Positions 1-8,701 of a stretch of 64,000 nucleotides of DNA are shown piece by piece. Below the pieces are notes generated by a model. The model saw only the letters and a program-made list of their open reading frames with translations, was not told the DNA's origin and ran no database searches. Source of the stretch: Tolumonas sp008015085 (GTDB taxonomy: Bacteria; Pseudomonadota; Gammaproteobacteria; Enterobacterales; Aeromonadaceae). Where the stretch lies: contig JAJUJX010000003.1 in the NCBI GenBank assembly GCA_029265125.1, forward strand, positions 1 through 64,000, read 5' to 3'. Position 1 is the first letter of the stretch, and each line of letters begins with the position of its first letter. The translations under genes were made by a program, and so were the position numbers.

Positions 1-1
1 A

Positions 2-85
2 AAAATGTGCTGTGGCCGAACGCCAATGGAAACATTTATTGATGGTAAAAAAGTCTGGGAAGAAAAGAATTTGAACCAGATTTAA
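2..85 (+). pseudogene. IS481-type transposase, C-terminal end only (cut by window edge)
   Basis: An open frame runs from the window edge to a TAA stop and gives 27 residues containing CCGRTPMETF, then DGKKVWEEKN, then LNQI. This matches what I remember of the tail of integrase-core transposases of the IS481 group (GRTPxETxxDGK followed by a WxEKN stretch). The catalytic DDE core lies outside the window, so I cannot tell whether the gene is intact. Family assignment is by recall, not by a search. Confidence 0.6.
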
Positions 86-141
86 TCTGACAGACACCCA
101 TTAAAAATCGGTAACTGTCAGATCATGTCTGAACTAGTACA
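86..141. repeat. Probable right end of the IS element
   Basis: Directly after the transposase stop lie nested inverted repeats: atctgacag (85-93) pairs with ctgtcagat (115-123), and a related atcatgtctg follows at 122-131. The element probably ends near 141, where the sequence reads ctgaactagtaca, because IS481-type ends commonly begin with TGT when read inward. The left end and target duplication are outside the window, so the exact boundary is inferred. Confidence 0.4.
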
Positions 142-153
142 CCCGTGTGTGTC

Positions 154-203
154 AAACGCAGGATGCGTTTTCCCGGAAATGATTGTCATTTCCGGTTTTC
201 TTT
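154..203 (+). terminator. Two tandem hairpins, the second a strong intrinsic terminator
   Basis: A 7-bp stem aaacgca/tgcgttt (154-170) is followed by a 10-bp perfect stem ccggaaatga/tcatttccgg (173-195) with a 3-nt loop and then ttttcttt. The T-run is only on the plus strand, so it ends rightward transcription. The gene it originally served must lie to the left of the IS element. Confidence 0.75.
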
Positions 204-295
204 ATGTTCAGATTGTCGTAACCAAAAACAATAAACATCGAACACAAAACAGGGCTCTGTTAGACTAATCAGGTTTAAGACACTGAGATTCTGTA

Positions 296-1090
296 ATGCG
301 TATATCCATTACCGGGAAAATTTGCTTTATCTTGCTGATCATTTTTTCATCTGTATTGATCAGTACGACACTATATCAAGCTTACCGCGAACGGCAGTTG
401 GTGCTGCAAATTGGCATCGAGCATGTATCATCCTTATTGCAGAGCTATAAAAACGGACTGGATTTTATCGCCAGAAATCATCACCCGGATCAATTGGCTA
501 TTTATCAGCAAACCATCCAGAAACAAGAAAATGTTCAACGGGCAAAATGGATCCAAGCTGAAAAAAACGAGTTATTTACCACTGTCAACGCTAGTAATTT
601 CCCGTCAGACCAACTGGAAAAACAAGCCTTACAAGGCCAGACAATTCAGCAAATATTGACTAAAAATGGCAAGACAACTGTTGTGTCAATCCAGCCATAT
701 TATCGCCCTGACAGCCAGGATATTGATGCTAAGCCTGTCGCGGCTATCAGGCTTGAATATGCTCTGGATAAACAGCTGGATCTGGTCGAACAACATATTC
801 TTATTTCTGCCATCATGCTATCCGTAATATTCAGCGCCATCTTACTGATGACTCTGGCCCTCATCCGCAAGCAAATTGTTTTGCCACTCCAACAGCTACG
901 ACAAGCGATTGATGATGTAGCGGATTTCAACGACCTCTCAACGCGCTTACCTGTAGCTCATAACGATGAAATCGATCAACTCAATGACAGTTTTAATCAG
1001 TTGATGGAACGCCTGGCAACTAACCCTGGCAACCACAGACTGGCAGAGACAGGATATTCACCGCCGGGAAATCTGCCCCCATCGAGCTAA
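296..1090 (+). CDS. HAMP-domain membrane protein without output domain (probable remnant)
   Basis: 264 residues. An N-terminal membrane helix (about 7-27) is followed by a periplasmic region of about 135 residues, a second membrane helix (about 165-190), and a HAMP linker (about 190-243, with the typical VLPLQQLRQAI and NDEIDQLNDSFNQL segments). Proteins of this build normally continue into a methyl-accepting, GGDEF, EAL or histidine-kinase domain. Here the frame ends about 20 residues after HAMP in a proline-rich, low-quality tail. Shifting frame near 1025 continues the helical-looking pattern for a short distance, but no recognisable effector follows before asnS. It is therefore either a free-standing sensor stub or the 5' remnant of a broken chemoreceptor or diguanylate cyclase. 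The ribosome-binding site is weak. Confidence 0.6.
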   Translation: MRISITGKICFILLIIFSSVLISTTLYQAYRERQLVLQIGIEHVSSLLQSYKNGLDFIARNHHPDQLAIYQQTIQKQENVQRAKWIQAEKNELFTTVNASNFPSDQLEKQALQGQTIQQILTKNGKTTVVSIQPYYRPDSQDIDAKPVAAIRLEYALDKQLDLVEQHILISAIMLSVIFSAILLMTLALIRKQIVLPLQQLRQAIDDVADFNDLSTRLPVAHNDEIDQLNDSFNQLMERLATNPGNHRLAETGYSPPGNLPPSS

Positions 1091-1136
1091 AATGCAGCAC
1101 ATTGCTATAAAAAATCTGTTCTGCACCATATTGACC

Positions 1137-1164
1137 TTGAGTCATTTTCTCACAAAGGTAAGAT
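1137..1164 (+). promoter_or_regulatory. Candidate sigma-70 promoter of asnS
   Basis: TTGAGT at 1137-1142 and TAAGAT at 1159-1164 are separated by 16 bp and lie about 58 bp before the asnS start. Each box deviates from consensus at two positions, so this is a plausible but unproven promoter. Confidence 0.4.
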
Positions 1165-1221
1165 GAGACAGTGTTTAATTGGCTAAGCCAACTATAAGTA
1201 TTAAATGGAGAAGTAATTCAG

Positions 1222-2622
1222 ATGACTCACGTTCCCGTAGTTGACGTGCTGCAGGGTAAACATCCAATTGGAACAACCCTGACAGTAAAAGGCTGGATCC
1301 GCACTCGCCGTGATTCCAAAGCTGGTATTTCGTTCCTGGCTATCCACGATGGCTCCTGCTTTGCCCCTGTGCAAGCAGTTGTTCCGAATACCCTGTCAAA
1401 TTACGAAAGCGATGTCCTGCGTCTGACCACCTCCTGCTCCGTTGAAGTGACTGGTGTTGTCAAAGCTTCTGAAGGCTCAGGCCAGCAGTTTGAAATTGAT
1501 GCCAGCAGCGTCACTGTTCTGGGTTTTGTGGAAGATCCAGACACCTATCCAATGGCACCCAAACGTCACTCAGTAGAATATCTGCGTGAACATGCCCATT
1601 TGCGAGTGCGTACGAACATGATGGGTGCGGTGACCCGTGTCCGTAACTGCATTGCACAGGCCATTCACCGCTTCTTCCATGATGAAGGGTTTATGTGGAT
1701 CGCAACACCGCTGATCACCGCATCAGACTGTGAAGGTGCTGGGGAAATGTTCCGTGTTTCAACTCTGGATATGGAAAATCTGCCTCGTACCGACAAAGGT
1801 GCTATCGATTACAACCAGGATTTCTTCGGTAAAGAAGCGTTCCTGACCGTATCTGGTCAGCTGAACCTGGAAACTTATGCCTGTGCCATGTCCAAGGTTT
1901 ATACCTTTGGCCCTACCTTCCGCGCAGAAAACTCCAACACCAGCCGCCACCTGGCCGAATTCTGGATGGTAGAGCCAGAAATTGCCTTTGCTAACCTGGA
2001 CGACAATGCGGCGCTGGCTGAGAAATTACTGAAATATGTCTTCACCGCAGTTCTGAACGAGCGTCGTGACGACATGGAATTCTTCGCAGAGCGTGTTGAT
2101 AAAGAGGCTATCAGCCGTCTGGAACAATTTATCAAAGCTGATTTTGCTCAGGTTGATTACACCGATGCGATTGAAATTCTGAAGAAAAGTGGCCGTACTT
2201 TCGAATTCCCGGTTGAGTGGGGTATCGACATGTCATCTGAACATGAGCGTTATCTGGCTGAAGAACACTTCAAAGCGCCTGTTGTCGTTAAAAACTATCC
2301 GAAAGACATCAAAGCGTTCTATATGCGTCTGAACGACGATGGCAAAACCGTAGCCGCAATGGACGTACTGGCGCCAGGCATCGGTGAAATCATTGGTGGT
2401 TCTCAGCGTGAAGAGCGGTTGGACGTACTGGATGCTCGTCTGGCAGAAATGGGGCTGAACAAAGAAGATTACTGGTGGTATCGTGATCTGCGCCGTTACG
2501 GCACCGTACCACACTCAGGTTTCGGTCTGGGCTTTGAGCGTCTTGTTGTGTATGTAACCGGTATGGGCAACGTTCGTGACGTAATTCCATTCCCTCGTAC
2601 ACCACGTAACGCAGAATACTAA
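1222..2622 (+). CDS. asnS: Asparaginyl-tRNA synthetase
   Basis: 466 residues, the same length as the Escherichia coli enzyme. It attaches asparagine to tRNA-Asn in the cytoplasm, using ATP. An N-terminal OB-fold anticodon-binding domain (about 15-100) is followed by the class II catalytic core. Motif 2 appears as FRAENSNTSRHLAEFWMVEPE-like sequence near 232-252, and motif 3 as GFGLGFERL near 434-442. The start is supported by GGAG at 1207-1210, eleven bases before ATG. It is monocistronic, with its own candidate promoter and a terminator immediately downstream. Nothing is unusual. Confidence 0.97.
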   Translation: MTHVPVVDVLQGKHPIGTTLTVKGWIRTRRDSKAGISFLAIHDGSCFAPVQAVVPNTLSNYESDVLRLTTSCSVEVTGVVKASEGSGQQFEIDASSVTVLGFVEDPDTYPMAPKRHSVEYLREHAHLRVRTNMMGAVTRVRNCIAQAIHRFFHDEGFMWIATPLITASDCEGAGEMFRVSTLDMENLPRTDKGAIDYNQDFFGKEAFLTVSGQLNLETYACAMSKVYTFGPTFRAENSNTSRHLAEFWMVEPEIAFANLDDNAALAEKLLKYVFTAVLNERRDDMEFFAERVDKEAISRLEQFIKADFAQVDYTDAIEILKKSGRTFEFPVEWGIDMSSEHERYLAEEHFKAPVVVKNYPKDIKAFYMRLNDDGKTVAAMDVLAPGIGEIIGGSQREERLDVLDARLAEMGLNKEDYWWYRDLRRYGTVPHSGFGLGFERLVVYVTGMGNVRDVIPFPRTPRNAEY

Positions 2623-2653
2623 GATTTGCTGTCAGTGACAGTCAACTCTCGAT

Positions 2654-2683
2654 AAAAATGGCCGGTCTCCCGGCCATTTTTTC
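2654..2683. terminator. Bidirectional terminator between asnS and the chemoreceptor gene
   Basis: An 8-bp GC-rich stem atggccgg/ccggccat with loop tctc (2658-2677) is flanked by an A-run on the left and a T-run on the right. It can therefore stop transcription from both convergent genes. The right T-run reaches the stop codon of the minus-strand gene. Confidence 0.85.
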
Positions 2684-4661
2684 AGGTTCTGAAACTCCGC
2701 GCAATATCGCTCAAGTCTCTGGCTAATTTAGCCTGATGCTCACCCGCTTTTGCCATCTCATGACTACCATCTGCAGACTGCTGAGCACTATCGCCAATAC
2801 TGGAAACACTTTTTGTTATTTCATTCGAAACGGCAGCCTGTTCTTCAGCAGCAGTAGCAATTTGAGTCGCCCTATCCTTAATGTCGCGTATAGCCAACAA
2901 GATCTGTTGTAATGACGCCTGAACCATTCCTGATTGTTCTACACTTTTAACTGCACGGTTTTGGCTGACATTCATTGCATCATAAACAGATGCCGCATTT
3001 TGCTGAAATTGCGTCACCATCTTTTCTATTTCACCGGTCGACTGCTGAGTACGCGAAGCCAGCGAGCGAACTTCATCAGCAACCACGGCAAACCCTCGCC
3101 CCATTTCCCCTGCTCGCGCTGCTTCAATGGCCGCATTCAATGCAAGTAAGTTGGTCTGTTCGGCAATGTTTTTAATCACATTGACCACCTCACCGATATG
3201 CCCACTATTTTCATGCAGCGCTTTTACATCCAATCCCATATCCGTCAGACTTTGTGCAACGTCGGCAATTGTTTTATCAGACAAATCGATCTGCTCTGCG
3301 ATATGACTGACTTTCGTGTCCGTCTCATTAGCAGCCTGAGAAGTAAGATTGATGTTATGAGCAACCTCATTAATCGACGCACTCATCTCCTCAATGGCAG
3401 ACACAACCTGTAACACCTCTTGTTTTTGCATATCCAATAACTTGGCATTTTGATTCACGGTGTCAGACGTATTCTGAGAAACATCGGATAAGGTCGTGCT
3501 GGCATTACGAATATCATTCACCGCCTGTTGGAAGGCATCCAGCATAAGATTGAACGCATTAGCCACCGAGCCCAGTTCATCTCTGCTGCTAACGGGTATT
3601 CGCACCGATAATTCACGGTTTTTCGATGCATTATTCATCGCCGTCATCAAAGCCTGAACTTTGCTATCGATATTTCGGATAACTAAAAAGGTGAAACCAA
3701 CACCACCGACAATCAATATGACAGTGACAATCAGAATAAAATAAAACGACTGTTGATTTCGCTCATAATCAGCCTGCGAAATGTCAATAATTAACGCATT
3801 GAGTTTATTTTCCAGCGTCTTTAACTCATCAATTCGCTGAGTGGATAGCTGGAACCATTCGGCTGCATTATGCTGATAATCATTGGCATAAATGTAATTA
3901 CGATATTGCTGAACCTGTCCAAATACAGCTGATTGTTCTGTCTGAGTGAATAGGCTTTGCTGTTGTGGCGTTGCATAAACCTTAAACAGATCAAAAAATA
4001 ACGTCTGCTCAGAAATAATACGGATGATACGTTGGAAAACGTCAGCGGATACCTGACCAGCAGAGAAAGCGCCGTTCACCAAAGCCCGCTCAATGCCGGC
4101 CCGTTCTTTAGCCTGTAAGAAGTAATAATAAGCCGATAAATCAGGAGAAATAGCAGCATTGGTGTTATCTATATTGATCGATGACGTTATGGCTAAAAGT
4201 GTTTTTATCACGTCAGAATAGAAGGCAATCGCTTCTGCAGGTTTAATACTTTGACTATCTACTTGTTGACGGAGAGACGGCAACATATCTAATCGACTTT
4301 GTGCTGTTGCCACATCCCGACCGATAGGATCGACAGCCGACATTTTTGTCTTATGTTGCGCGATGTAATTCATGTATTGGTTGAGTTGGTTCTCACTTTT
4401 TTCGCGTTGTACTTTTAGTGCATCACCAAACTTCAACCCTTTCGATGCAAGAAACCCTGACGTCATTCCTCGTTCTTTTTGTAATTCATGCACCAGATTG
4501 CTGGCTTCCTTCAATAAATGCATTCGTTCAACAACCAACGCCGCATCATGCTGTTGATGCCAACGATCGCTGAGTAGAACCATCGAATAAATCAGTAAGC
4601 CGAGCAATAGTGGTATCAGTAAAGCAATAAGCTTTATTTTCAACTTCAAATGGTTGAACAT
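2682..4661 (-). CDS. Methyl-accepting chemotaxis protein with NIT sensor domain
   Basis: 659 residues from the ATG at 4661, which has the ribosome-binding site agggagaga just upstream. A longer reading from a TTG at 4691 lacks such a site. Order: membrane helix (about 9-30), periplasmic all-helical NIT domain (nitrate/nitrite-sensing family; about 45-290, with the KERAGIERALVNGAF signature), membrane helix (about 310-330), HAMP (about 332-385), and a cytoplasmic signalling coiled coil. The hairpin tip includes NLLALNAAIEAARAGE and FAVVADEVRSLASRT, which contact CheA and CheW. No C-terminal CheR-tethering pentapeptide is seen. The ligand is unknown; NIT domains are associated with nitrate and nitrite, but this is a family inference. 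Confidence 0.92.
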   Translation of the reverse strand: MFNHLKLKIKLIALLIPLLLGLLIYSMVLLSDRWHQQHDAALVVERMHLLKEASNLVHELQKERGMTSGFLASKGLKFGDALKVQREKSENQLNQYMNYIAQHKTKMSAVDPIGRDVATAQSRLDMLPSLRQQVDSQSIKPAEAIAFYSDVIKTLLAITSSINIDNTNAAISPDLSAYYYFLQAKERAGIERALVNGAFSAGQVSADVFQRIIRIISEQTLFFDLFKVYATPQQQSLFTQTEQSAVFGQVQQYRNYIYANDYQHNAAEWFQLSTQRIDELKTLENKLNALIIDISQADYERNQQSFYFILIVTVILIVGGVGFTFLVIRNIDSKVQALMTAMNNASKNRELSVRIPVSSRDELGSVANAFNLMLDAFQQAVNDIRNASTTLSDVSQNTSDTVNQNAKLLDMQKQEVLQVVSAIEEMSASINEVAHNINLTSQAANETDTKVSHIAEQIDLSDKTIADVAQSLTDMGLDVKALHENSGHIGEVVNVIKNIAEQTNLLALNAAIEAARAGEMGRGFAVVADEVRSLASRTQQSTGEIEKMVTQFQQNAASVYDAMNVSQNRAVKSVEQSGMVQASLQQILLAIRDIKDRATQIATAAEEQAAVSNEITKSVSSIGDSAQQSADGSHEMAKAGEHQAKLARDLSDIARSFRT

Positions 4662-4874
4662 CCCGTCTCTCCCTGTATAGCTATTAACCAATAGCGAGAC
4701 ATAACTATCCCGGTTGGATACTATTTATCCATTTAGTTAATTATATAACTGGCGACTTGTAAAGAATTTACAACATCTATGTTACTGATATTTAACCATT
4801 CAGCAACATGGGTTCATCGAGCGGAAAAGAAAGAAAAGTAGAAGAGCAAGTAACAGGAAGGAGAAGCTCAAATT

Positions 4875-5348
4875 TTAGAGATAACTTTTTTCATGCTCAA
4901 GTAACCATTGTTTCATACCCAAACCGCCACCATAGCCAACTAATTGGCCATTCGCACCAATTACTCGATGGCAAGGAACAATAATAGCAATCGGATTACG
5001 ATTATTCGCCATGCCCACTGCGCGCATCGCTTTCGGTCTGCCTATCTGTTCAGCAATTGCTTTATAGCTAACTGTCTTTCCATAAGGGATCGTTTGTAAA
5101 GCATGCCAAGCGGCTAATTGAAACTCCGTTCCAGTCATTGCTAACGGCACGGTGAAGTCATAACGAGAACCAGAAAAGTATTCCTGTAATTGCTGATGAG
5201 CTAAGACAAGAACTGGATGTGAAGGCGCAAGCACCGCCAACTCATCAGCTGGCGGGCTATTTAACAACAGTGACTGCAATCCATCATTATCTGCCTCTAA
5301 GCGCAGATACCCAACCGGAGATAGAAAATAACTAATCGCAATCATCAT
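4875..5348 (-). CDS. ogt: Methylated-DNA--protein-cysteine methyltransferase (Ogt-type)
   Basis: 157 residues. This suicide enzyme removes alkyl groups from O6-alkylguanine (and O4-alkylthymine) onto its own cysteine. The active-site motif PCHRVIGANG is present near residues 122-131. It is preceded by the helix-turn-helix segment with GRPKAMRAVGMANNRNPI, which carries the arginine finger and the asparagine hinge. The N-terminal domain is the short Ogt type, without an Ada regulatory part. The gene starts 15 bp after purT ends and is probably cotranscribed with it. Downstream (4692-4874) I see no clear terminator, only AT-rich sequence. Confidence 0.93.
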   Translation of the reverse strand: MMIAISYFLSPVGYLRLEADNDGLQSLLLNSPPADELAVLAPSHPVLVLAHQQLQEYFSGSRYDFTVPLAMTGTEFQLAAWHALQTIPYGKTVSYKAIAEQIGRPKAMRAVGMANNRNPIAIIVPCHRVIGANGQLVGYGGGLGMKQWLLEHEKSYL

Positions 5349-5363
5349 CGAATTACCTCTGAA

Positions 5364-6548
5364 TTAGAATTTCACATCTACAGCAGCAGCAACTTGTTTC
5401 GCTTGTTCAATCGCTAATTCAACATTATCGGCACGCACTAAAGCAACGCCTAAACGACGACGTCCGGCAATCTCTGGTTTACCGAACAGACGTAACTGCG
5501 CGCCAGGAATCAAAGCCAAAGCAGATGATAAGTTACCATAGCCAATATCAGTGGAATCGCCGTCACGTAAGATAACTGCAGAGGCAGCCGGTCCATATTG
5601 CGTGATCTTGCCAATTGGTAAACCCAAAATCGCACGCACATGCAGAGCAAACTCTGACATATCCTGAGAAATCAGAGTTACCATACCGGTATCATGTGGG
5701 CGTGGAGAGACCTCACTAAAGTAAACATCTTCACCCTTAATGAACAATTCCACACCAAACAGGCCATAACCGCCCAAAGCCTTCACGACTTCACGAGCAA
5801 CATGTTGCGCTTTTTCCAGTAAAGACTTACTCATTACCTGCGGCTGCCAGGATTCACGGTAGTCACCATCTTCCTGGCGATGGCCGATCGGAGCGCAGAA
5901 ATGAATACCATCCACAGCACTCACGGTCAGTAGTGTAATTTCATAATCGAAAGGTACAAAACCTTCTACGATGACACGGCCACGACCAGCTCGGCCACCT
6001 TCTTGAGCATATTGCCATGCAGCTGAAACTTGTTCCGCCTGACGAACAACGCTTTGACCTTTACCAGACGAACTCATAACAGGCTTGATAACACACGGGA
6101 AACCAATTTTTTCTACAGCTTGCTGATATTCTGTTTCTGTCTCAGCAAAGAAATACGGAGAAGTAGGTAATTTCAGTGTTTCCGCAGCCAAACGGCGAAT
6201 ACCTTCACGATCCATTGTCAGACGAGTAGCCAGAGCGGTTGGTACAACGTTGAAACCTTCTTGCTCAAGTTCCTGTAAGGTTTCAGTGGCAATTGCCTCA
6301 ATTTCGGGAATGATAAAATGGGGATTTTCCCGATGTACCAGCTGGCTCAGTGCATCACCATCGAGCATAGAGATAACGTGAGAACGGTGAGCTACCTGCA
6401 TAGCCGGAGCATTCGCATACCGATCAACCGCAATAACCTCCACGCCAAGACGCTGCAATTCAATCGCAACTTCTTTGCCTAATTCGCCTGAACCCAGCAA
6501 CATTGCACGGGTCGCGCCATTGGAATATGGAGTTCCTACAAAAGACAT
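5364..6548 (-). CDS. purT: Formate-dependent phosphoribosylglycinamide formyltransferase
   Basis: 394 residues (E. coli PurT has 392). It makes formyl-GAR from GAR, formate and ATP in purine synthesis, as a folate-independent alternative to PurN. It is an ATP-grasp enzyme: an N-terminal nucleotide-binding-like region with MLLGSGELGKEVAIE (about 15-30), a central ATP-grasp fold with the flexible loop KPVMSSSGKGQS (about 155-167), and metal-ligand segments including ELFIKGEDVYFSEVSPRPHDTG (about 265-290). It is the first gene of a probable purT-ogt unit and sits just after the prc terminator. Confidence 0.96.
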   Translation of the reverse strand: MSFVGTPYSNGATRAMLLGSGELGKEVAIELQRLGVEVIAVDRYANAPAMQVAHRSHVISMLDGDALSQLVHRENPHFIIPEIEAIATETLQELEQEGFNVVPTALATRLTMDREGIRRLAAETLKLPTSPYFFAETETEYQQAVEKIGFPCVIKPVMSSSGKGQSVVRQAEQVSAAWQYAQEGGRAGRGRVIVEGFVPFDYEITLLTVSAVDGIHFCAPIGHRQEDGDYRESWQPQVMSKSLLEKAQHVAREVVKALGGYGLFGVELFIKGEDVYFSEVSPRPHDTGMVTLISQDMSEFALHVRAILGLPIGKITQYGPAASAVILRDGDSTDIGYGNLSSALALIPGAQLRLFGKPEIAGRRRLGVALVRADNVELAIEQAKQVAAAVDVKF

Positions 6549-6639
6549 AATCTCTGTTCCCTGAGTGATATACGGAAAATTGACGAGCAGATCATACTAA
6601 GATCTGCCAGCAGAGCAACTACCGGCAGAAAAGATCGGA

Positions 6640-6674
6640 TAAAAAGAAGGGGGATGATTTCTCATCCCCCTTCT
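6640..6674 (-). terminator. Intrinsic terminator of proQ-prc
   Basis: A 13-bp perfect stem agaagggggatga/tcatcccccttct (6645-6674) with a 4-nt loop begins seven bases after the prc stop on the minus strand. It is followed on that strand by a T-run (aaaaa at 6641-6645 on the plus strand). Confidence 0.9.
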
Positions 6675-6680
6675 GGCACA

Positions 6681-8690
6681 TCATGATTTTTTCAATCGGA
6701 CCAAATCAGCCGTGATATTGGCAGCTTCTTTCAGATAGCCATCTGGAAATTTGATATCTGTCGGAATATCAGAAAGCGATTTAACCATCGGTTTACCCAT
6801 GCGAGTCAAACGCTCATTGGCACGTTGCAGTGCTTTTGCGTCCTGCTCATCACGAGTTTTAACTCGTTCAGCTTCATTGAGTGAAATATATTTTTTACTC
6901 TTCTGAGCCTGATACCATGCTATATCTTCTTCTGCATACTTAAACTCAGGATCATTGGTGATACGTTGCTGGTGCAGCTCTTTTAGCTTAGGCAGCACCG
7001 CTGAAAAATCACCCAATGTAGCATATTGTGCAGATTCGATTTTATCCCATGGTAAGGCGTTCAGTTCAACACTTTCACCAATTTCTGCCGGATCATTCAA
7101 GGATGGAAAACTAATATCAGGCTGCACGCCTTTATTCTGGGTACTTCCACCATTGATACGGTAAAACTTAGCAATAGTGTATTGAACATGACCCAGTTCA
7201 TTATCGAAGAAATCGTAAATCTTGCCTAGCGCCCGATTCTGTTGCACGGTGCCTTTACCAAAACTATTTTCACCGATAATCAGAGCGCGCCCGTAATCAT
7301 TCATTGCGGCAGCAAAAATTTCCGAAGCTGAGGCACTATAACGATCAATCAGCACTGTCATCGGGCCATCATAATATGACTTGTTATCTGTATCTTCGTT
7401 AACAGCAACTCGTCCCATGGTATCGCGGATCTGAACCACTGGCCCCTGCTTCATAAACAACCCGGTCAGTTCTGTCGCTTCAGTCAGCGCACCGCCACCG
7501 TCATTCCGCAGATCAATCAATAAACCGTCGATTTTTTGAGCTTTAAGTTTAGCCAGCTCCTTTTGCACATCAATATGCAAATTCACATAGAAGCTTGGTA
7601 CTTCAATCACCCCTATTTTCTTGCCTTCCGCTTTGATTACCTGCGATTTAGCCGCCCGATCTTCCAGCCGAACCTTATCGCGGGTCAGTTCAATCAGCTG
7701 CGTTTGATGTGTAGCCCCTTTTCCACGCTGGATTTCGAGTCGAACCTTAGTTCCTTTCCGCCCTTTGATCAGATCAACCACATCATCGAGACGCCAGCCG
7801 ATCACATCGATAACTTTGCCTTTTTCCTGTGCTACACCTGTAATGCGATCTTCTGGTCTCAGCAGCTTAGTTTTATCAGCTGGGCCACCGGGAATTAACG
7901 AACGCACAACCGTAAAATCATCATCCGCCTGTAATACAGCACCGATACCTTCCAGCGACAGATTCATTTCTGAATTGAAACGATCTGCATTCCGGGGAGA
8001 TAAATAACTGGTATGAGGATCAATCGAGCGAGCAAATGCATTCATGAGTGCCTGGAAAACATCTTCGCTTTCATCTTGTTTCAGGCGTTTAATTGCATTT
8101 GCATATCGTTTAGTCAGTAATTCTTTAATTTCAGCTGGTTTTTTACCAGCTAATTTAAGATTCAATGCATCGTATTTAACACGCTGCCGCCAGATCTCAT
8201 TCAAGGCAGCATCATCTTTTGCCCAATCACTCTTGCTGCGATCAAACTCATAATTATCAGCTTGATCAAATGTCATAGGCTGATCAAGCAACGATAATGC
8301 ATACGCATAACGCTCATAACGACGTTTCGTACTCAGGTTATACATTGCATAGGAATTTTTCAGATCACCCGTCTGTAAAGCATCATCGAACTGATTACGA
8401 AACGCTCCGAAATTAGCAATATCAGCAGCAGTGAATACACTGCGGTTATAATCCAGAGCCTGAAGATATAGATCAAATATCTTTTGGGACATTTGATCGT
8501 CAAGAACGAAATGTTTGTAGTGACTGCGAGTGAATAAAGCTGAAATGCGTTTACTGGCTATTGAATGCTGATCTTCTTGCGCCAACGGCTGCAAAGAATC
8601 TTCTGATATAGGAGGGGCCACCGCAAACGATAAGCCCGCATAAAATACGCCAAGTGCAACAGCTGTGCTCTTGAACAAAGTAACTCTCAA
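6681..8690 (-). CDS. prc: Tail-specific carboxy-terminal protease (Prc/Tsp)
   Basis: 669 residues. This periplasmic protease degrades proteins with apolar C-termini and processes penicillin-binding protein 3 in E. coli. A signal peptide (about 1-25) is followed by an N-terminal helical domain, a PDZ domain (about 240-325) and an S41 peptidase core. The catalytic serine is predicted at S454 in SASASEIF and the lysine at K479 in SFGKGTVQ. The start is a TTG: no ATG lies near the signal peptide, and AAGGAG sits seven bases before the TTG. It lies 11 bp behind proQ and is almost certainly cotranscribed with it, the same pairing as in E. coli. Confidence 0.95.
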   Translation of the reverse strand: MRVTLFKSTAVALGVFYAGLSFAVAPPISEDSLQPLAQEDQHSIASKRISALFTRSHYKHFVLDDQMSQKIFDLYLQALDYNRSVFTAADIANFGAFRNQFDDALQTGDLKNSYAMYNLSTKRRYERYAYALSLLDQPMTFDQADNYEFDRSKSDWAKDDAALNEIWRQRVKYDALNLKLAGKKPAEIKELLTKRYANAIKRLKQDESEDVFQALMNAFARSIDPHTSYLSPRNADRFNSEMNLSLEGIGAVLQADDDFTVVRSLIPGGPADKTKLLRPEDRITGVAQEKGKVIDVIGWRLDDVVDLIKGRKGTKVRLEIQRGKGATHQTQLIELTRDKVRLEDRAAKSQVIKAEGKKIGVIEVPSFYVNLHIDVQKELAKLKAQKIDGLLIDLRNDGGGALTEATELTGLFMKQGPVVQIRDTMGRVAVNEDTDNKSYYDGPMTVLIDRYSASASEIFAAAMNDYGRALIIGENSFGKGTVQQNRALGKIYDFFDNELGHVQYTIAKFYRINGGSTQNKGVQPDISFPSLNDPAEIGESVELNALPWDKIESAQYATLGDFSAVLPKLKELHQQRITNDPEFKYAEEDIAWYQAQKSKKYISLNEAERVKTRDEQDAKALQRANERLTRMGKPMVKSLSDIPTDIKFPDGYLKEAANITADLVRLKKS

Positions 8691-8701
8691 AATAGTGCTC
8701 C

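Noticed and set aside
1031..1180. Frame-shifted continuation of the HAMP protein
   Set aside because: Moving one frame near 1025 gives about 50 more residues but no recognisable GGDEF, EAL, kinase or chemoreceptor sequence.
4662..4691. Ten-codon N-terminal extension of the chemoreceptor from a TTG
   Set aside because: The extension contains the ribosome-binding site of the downstream ATG and places polar residues before the membrane helix.
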